Below, piece after piece: positions 6,357 to 9,682 of a stretch of DNA of 9,682 nucleotides. Location of the stretch: NCBI GenBank assembly GCA_013043915.1, contig JABEVH010000199.1, positions 1-9,682 on the forward strand, read 5' to 3'. Made by a program: the position numbers and the translations under genes. This DNA is from Pseudomonadales bacterium. Lineage in GTDB: Bacteria; Pseudomonadota; Gammaproteobacteria; Pseudomonadales; Moraxellaceae. Positions within the stretch are counted from its first letter, which is position 1; each line of letters begins with the position of its first letter. The notes under the pieces are model-generated. The model did not search any database, was not told the DNA's origin, and worked only from the letters and a program-made list of their open reading frames with translations.

Positions 6357-7240
6357 GCCGTTGCAGCTCTCTTTAGGCGCTGTTGTCCTAAAATAGGTGT
6401 TAGCAAGGGTTGAACACCCAGGGCACGTATCTCATCTAACATACCAGGCAAATCAACGCCAGGTAATACCTGGGGTTCATCATGCAAGGGCGTCATCATC
6501 GTATCCCAGTGACAAGGCAAGATGTAACGTGGTTGTAGCAGCTCCACGACTTCACGAACATAGCCTGGACGATACTGCCTGCCCACCGCACATAAGCAGA
6601 CCACATCAGCCTGCATGCCCTGCAAATGTTCAGGGATAAAATCAGCTGAATCAATATGGACTACCCGCAGGGAACCCGTATCAACCCACCAGTTTAAAAC
6701 TTGTCCATGACGTAACTCATGGACACGCGGTGGCCAGGGAGGCGGCTCCGTAATATCACCAGGAAAAGGAATTTTGCCCAAAATAGCCTTACCATGACGC
6801 GAGGGCAACCCACGTACAGTCCAGGTCCCACAAGCAATATCTTCAAGACCCTCAGTACAGCATAACTGATGATCAGGCAAACCAGCAGCACGACCAACCT
6901 GCATGACCGCAGGAGAACCCACTAACCTGGCACCGGTCTGTTGACACAATAAGGGGGCATCCAGCACATGATCATAATGAGCATGCCCAACAAGTACCTC
7001 ATCAGCATGGGGAATATGTTGCCGCAGAAGGTCAGCATGGGGAATAAGGCGACGAAATAGTGTCGTCATCAGAGGGGTACGGGTCAGAAAAGGATCCAGA
7101 ACCACACAACGAGATTCGTCATGAAGTATAAAACCAGCCGTTCCCAAATAAGTCAGCGTCAATTCTGGCTGAGGATCTAGCAACTCATAATAATCGGTCT
7201 TATTAATATTTCCCAAGCCTGGCAATCTTCCTCTACTCAT
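6353..7240 (-). CDS. MBL-fold metallo-hydrolase
   Basis: A 295-residue metallo-beta-lactamase-fold protein with all metal motifs: HAHYDH (86-91), H149 in SRHGK, D197 in HIDSAD and H244 in PCHWDT, so a two-metal hydrolase site is predicted. The opening strand YLGTAGFIL (31-39) and the DPFLTRTP segment (49-56) resemble UlaG-like and other small-molecule MBL hydrolases rather than beta-lactamases or glyoxalase II. The substrate cannot be named. There is no signal peptide, so it is cytoplasmic. The start at 7240 has AGGGAG upstream, which overlaps the TGA of the GGDEF gene; the two genes are 12 bases apart and surely co-transcribed. At its 3' end the stop overlaps that of hyi on the opposite strand. 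Confidence 0.85.
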   Translation of the reverse strand: MSRGRLPGLGNINKTDYYELLDPQPELTLTYLGTAGFILHDESRCVVLDPFLTRTPLMTTLFRRLIPHADLLRQHIPHADEVLVGHAHYDHVLDAPLLCQQTGARLVGSPAVMQVGRAAGLPDHQLCCTEGLEDIACGTWTVRGLPSRHGKAILGKIPFPGDITEPPPWPPRVHELRHGQVLNWWVDTGSLRVVHIDSADFIPEHLQGMQADVVCLCAVGRQYRPGYVREVVELLQPRYILPCHWDTMMTPLHDEPQVLPGVDLPGMLDEIRALGVQPLLTPILGQQRLKRAATA

Positions 7241-7252
7241 CCCTGCTCTCCC

Positions 7253-8461
7253 TCACCAGACAATTGAAGTATCAGAGGTTGATTCTCTGACCAAACGCAG
7301 AGATTCCTGCGCCGACTCAATCAGAATACGCGGCTCTTGTGCCACATGCGGAACCATACTGGATAGCCCCATATCTACGCGCAGCAATCCTGCAGGTTCA
7401 TCTTCATGCAAAATTTCCAGATTACTAAACTCCAACTCTAGGGTTTCCATGATAGCTCTTGCCCCCACAGCTGAGGTATTGGGCAACAGCAACAGGTACT
7501 CATCATTCTGAAAGCGAGCACTTACATCTACGGCTCGTTTACATATCCTCTCCAGCACCCTGGCCAGAGCGGCCAGACAACGATCACCTGCAGCATAGCC
7601 ATACCGCTGGTTAAATGCACCGAACAGATGAATATCCAGAATTAACAGGGATAATGACTGGCGCTCGCGCCGGGCGCGTTCCCATTCCCGCTCCATCAGC
7701 TCCTTGAAATAATAAGGATTCATAAGACCTGTAAGCCTATCATGTCGAGCTAATTTATCTTGCTGTATGCTCATGTTTTCCAAAGCCAGCTTTTCAAGTA
7801 CTAATAAACGTTCCTGAAGAAATATACGTCGATCTCGGTACTCCAGGAGACCACCTAACAAAACTCCATAAGCCATACTCAGACCAAAATACTGAAAAAA
7901 CTCTAACCAGTCAGGCCATTGGTTAAGCAAAAGACCCACCCCAAAAGCAACCAGGACGGCAGCCATCACCACTATAAAGGCAGGGAATAGTCGCATACGG
8001 CTAAAACTAAATACTGCCATGATGACTAACAGAACCAAATAACCGGACAACCTGGCAAAATAGACATACTGCAGGGACCAGCTACAGATCAGCACACTTA
8101 GGACTGCGGTAAAACAGGCTAACCAGCGCAAGGGAATAAACCATCGTTTCTGAGATTCGATACGCGTAGCCGCCAAAGCCAGAGACAAGACTACCAGGAC
8201 GGACCAAAAGCCCAAGGTCCAGACACGTAAATCATGAACAACCAGATTAGATGGGGTTAAACGCCAAATAAAAGTTCCTTGCACTACACCGACAAAAACC
8301 GCAAATAGCAATAAACCCAACGCAGCTCGGCGCAAGGTAAGCAACGCTTCGCGGTCATGGCTGGCAACAAAATGGCTCTCCAGAGGTTCTGGAAATCCAA
8401 GACGAAAACCATGCTGTACCATGCCTCGTATTAGAGCTTCTTCATTAACATCGTTATTCAT
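7253..8461 (-). CDS. Membrane protein with a degenerate GGDEF domain
   Basis: A 402-residue protein. The N-terminal 44 residues look cytoplasmic, then six hydrophobic segments follow (about 45-66, 82-98, 110-128, 137-154, 159-180, 188-206), a charged helical linker (207-240), and a GGDEF domain (241-402) opening with DRLTGLMN. The metal aspartate D276 is kept (LDIHLF), but the signature is QNDEY (318-322) instead of GGDEF and the usual FxxIND..GH reads FGAFNQRYGY. The inhibitory-site motif RxxD is intact (R309-D312) and sits exactly five residues before the signature. Loss of the two glycines should impair GTP binding, so diguanylate cyclase activity is unlikely; c-di-GMP binding through the I-site remains possible, as in PelD-like receptors. 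The ribosome binding site before ATG 8461 is weak; ATG at residue 14 is an alternative. It is followed by the MBL gene in one operon. Confidence 0.85.
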   Translation of the reverse strand: MNNDVNEEALIRGMVQHGFRLGFPEPLESHFVASHDREALLTLRRAALGLLLFAVFVGVVQGTFIWRLTPSNLVVHDLRVWTLGFWSVLVVLSLALAATRIESQKRWFIPLRWLACFTAVLSVLICSWSLQYVYFARLSGYLVLLVIMAVFSFSRMRLFPAFIVVMAAVLVAFGVGLLLNQWPDWLEFFQYFGLSMAYGVLLGGLLEYRDRRIFLQERLLVLEKLALENMSIQQDKLARHDRLTGLMNPYYFKELMEREWERARRERQSLSLLILDIHLFGAFNQRYGYAAGDRCLAALARVLERICKRAVDVSARFQNDEYLLLLPNTSAVGARAIMETLELEFSNLEILHEDEPAGLLRVDMGLSSMVPHVAQEPRILIESAQESLRLVRESTSDTSIVW

Positions 8462-8514
8462 ACGACAAACTCAGTTCATCCGATGATGCTTGGTCAGTAT
8501 GCCGTAAAGTATTA

Positions 8515-8542
8515 ACTGATGCATCCCCATGGTGCAATCAGT
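8515..8542 (-). terminator. Imperfect hairpin over the stop codon of the barrel gene
   Basis: On the minus strand ACTGAT, one bulged T and GCA pair with TGC and ATCAGT around a 9-base loop, giving nine base pairs. The TGA stop (8540-8538) lies inside the first arm. The following TTAATACTTT is only moderately T-rich, so this may be a weak terminator, an RNA processing or stability element, or chance. It separates the barrel gene from the GGDEF gene. Confidence 0.35.
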
Positions 8543-9682
8543 AGGTTACTCCCCAAGACAAATATGCAGCCTTATGTGCATGATCACCTACTGCAAAGCT
8601 AAGGTACAAAGGACCTAGCAACGTATCTGCACCTAACCAAACCGATTCGGAGTTATGCAGCTCTTGCACTATATTTTGACTCCATTGCGAGTTACTACTC
8701 GTCCCTCCCTCTTCCAGAAGCAAGCCTGCATAGACCCCCTTACCCACTCCTGCAGGCAAACTATTAATCTGTTGGTAGGCATTGATCTGGCCCAAAATTA
8801 ATTGATTACCGTTCAACTCATCTCGCCGCCAGGCACTCAAATTCATGATACCCCCTAAAAAATAACTTTCAGGATCGGGCAGATGGCTACCAGCTGATGT
8901 GCCCCAACGCAAGCGCCAAAGTACGGTACTACCTCGCCAGCTTAAAGCCTCCCTGGCATCCATTCCTATATTGCGAAAACTGCGTTGTGCTCCCAATGCC
9001 TGACTGCTGGCAAATCCCTGGCCACGCAACAGCCAGCCTGAATGGGGAAAACTGGTAGCATCCATCTGATCCAGAGTAACCTGGACACGATAACCACTAC
9101 CGTTATAAGCGCCAGCTAAGGCTGCAAACTGTGGATCAGTCCCCGCTGCTGTCGTTATGTGCCGTTCAACCACACCTCCGCGCCACTCCCCCCATTTGTC
9201 CAGCGTTGAACCCACATCCAATGCCATACCCGAGTCGTTATTTCGCAACTGAGTCACGCGCTGACCATTGACGACCACATCACGCGGCAATGACTAAAAA
9301 TAAATATCTGGTGCTAAAAATAGCGCTCCATCCGTCAACAATGGTTGGTAAAACTCGCCATAAGCGCGCTGTGACTCACCCAATTGCCCCTGCAAACGCC
9401 ATTCACCCCCCAGGGCATTCATCCATGGTTTTCTGAGATCAGCATTAAGTTCAAAGAATGAAAGATCATCAAAGTTGGTGGTCAGCTGTACCCCCATCCG
9501 CAAGAGACTATCACCTGCCAACTCACGGGCATCAACCATGACATTATCACCTTGAGCCGTACTCTCCAGATGATAACCAACTCTATGAAAGCTCCCGCAG
9601 CTAAACGCCCAAAAGCGTTGTAGCTGGGGTTTCTCGGGTCAACGACCAGAGCGTGTGGATGTTGCCATCCACACGACTTACC
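8538..9682 (-). pseudogene. Broken PlpD-like patatin phospholipase, outer-membrane barrel part (runs off right edge)
   Basis: On the minus strand this encodes the C-terminal beta-barrel of a PlpD-type (type Vd) autotransported patatin phospholipase. Recognisable pieces are GSFHRVGYHLE (end of the POTRA), LLRMGVQLTTNFDDLSFFEL, GGEWRLQGQLGESQRAYGEFYQPL, ESYFLGGIMNLSAWRRDELNG, VWLGADTLLGPLYLSF and a terminal aromatic residue (WGVTY), as expected for outer-membrane insertion. The frame is cut by a TAG at 9294-9296, with matching family sequence continuing in the same frame on both sides. Nearer the right edge the POTRA motif VSRVDGNIHT (from 9681) lies in a different frame that stops at 9601-9603, while the barrel frame is blocked by a TGA at 9639-9641, so a frameshift or small deletion lies between. 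The patatin lipase domain would lie beyond the window. Translation could not give a full barrel, unless these are sequencing errors. Confidence 0.72.

Noticed and set aside
6372..6392. TTTAGG/CCTAAA hairpin downstream of hyi as a bidirectional terminator
   Set aside because: It lies inside the MBL coding sequence, has a 6-bp AT-rich stem with a 9-base loop and no proper T-tract.
6397..6639. Plus-strand open frame opposite the MBL hydrolase
   Set aside because: It is a shadow of the MBL gene, whose metal motifs are all on the minus strand.
9288..9290. TTG as a true start of an independent barrel protein after the amber stop
   Set aside because: No ribosome binding site or signal peptide, and the sequence just upstream of the stop continues the same family alignment in frame.
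1..9682. CRISPR array, insertion sequence, prophage, tRNA or defence system
   Set aside because: No regularly spaced repeats, transposase or integrase motifs, cloverleaf, or recognised defence genes were seen on either strand.

Overview
The window looks like chromosomal DNA from a gammaproteobacterium. The GC content is moderate and genes are packed with short or overlapping junctions. The gene set is serB next to an AhpA/Smp-type membrane protein, a bacterial acyl-CoA-binding protein, and a PlpD-type patatin outer-membrane barrel. An Oceanospirillales or Halomonadaceae-like host would fit, but the genus cannot be set from the sequence alone. I saw no insertion sequence, prophage, tRNA, rRNA or CRISPR array.

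Left part (1-2500): the 5' end of serB (N-terminal ACT domain) runs off the left edge on the minus strand. Divergent from it are a small PilZ-domain protein and an AhpA/Smp-like membrane protein whose C-terminal half resembles a decayed class III nucleotide cyclase domain. A minus-strand gene for an 84-residue acyl-CoA-binding protein converges on it. Upstream of that gene is a good promoter with a CRP/Vfr-like palindrome at about -58.

Middle part (2500-6356, plus strand): a glycine-zipper envelope protein, then four tightly spaced genes: a crotonase-family enzyme, a glutathione S-transferase, a tartronate-semialdehyde-reductase-type dehydrogenase and a hydroxypyruvate isomerase. Junctions are 10 nt, a 4-nt ATGA overlap and a 7-nt overlap. 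The last two enzymes together would turn hydroxypyruvate into D-glycerate by way of tartronate semialdehyde, but no glyoxylate carboligase lies beside them.

Right part (6353-9682, minus strand): a broken PlpD-like patatin/outer-membrane barrel gene, then a six-helix membrane protein with a degenerate GGDEF domain that keeps its c-di-GMP inhibitory-site motif, then an MBL-fold hydrolase. The last two form an operon. The hydrolase and hyi stop codons overlap tail to tail on a shared TTAA.

The leads most worth checking are the GGDEF protein with QNDEY in the active site but an intact RxxD (a possible c-di-GMP receptor), the pseudo-cyclase domain, the unusual four-gene operon, the CRP-like site at the acyl-CoA-binding protein promoter, and the decayed type Vd phospholipase gene. 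I did not see a clearly new multi-gene system.
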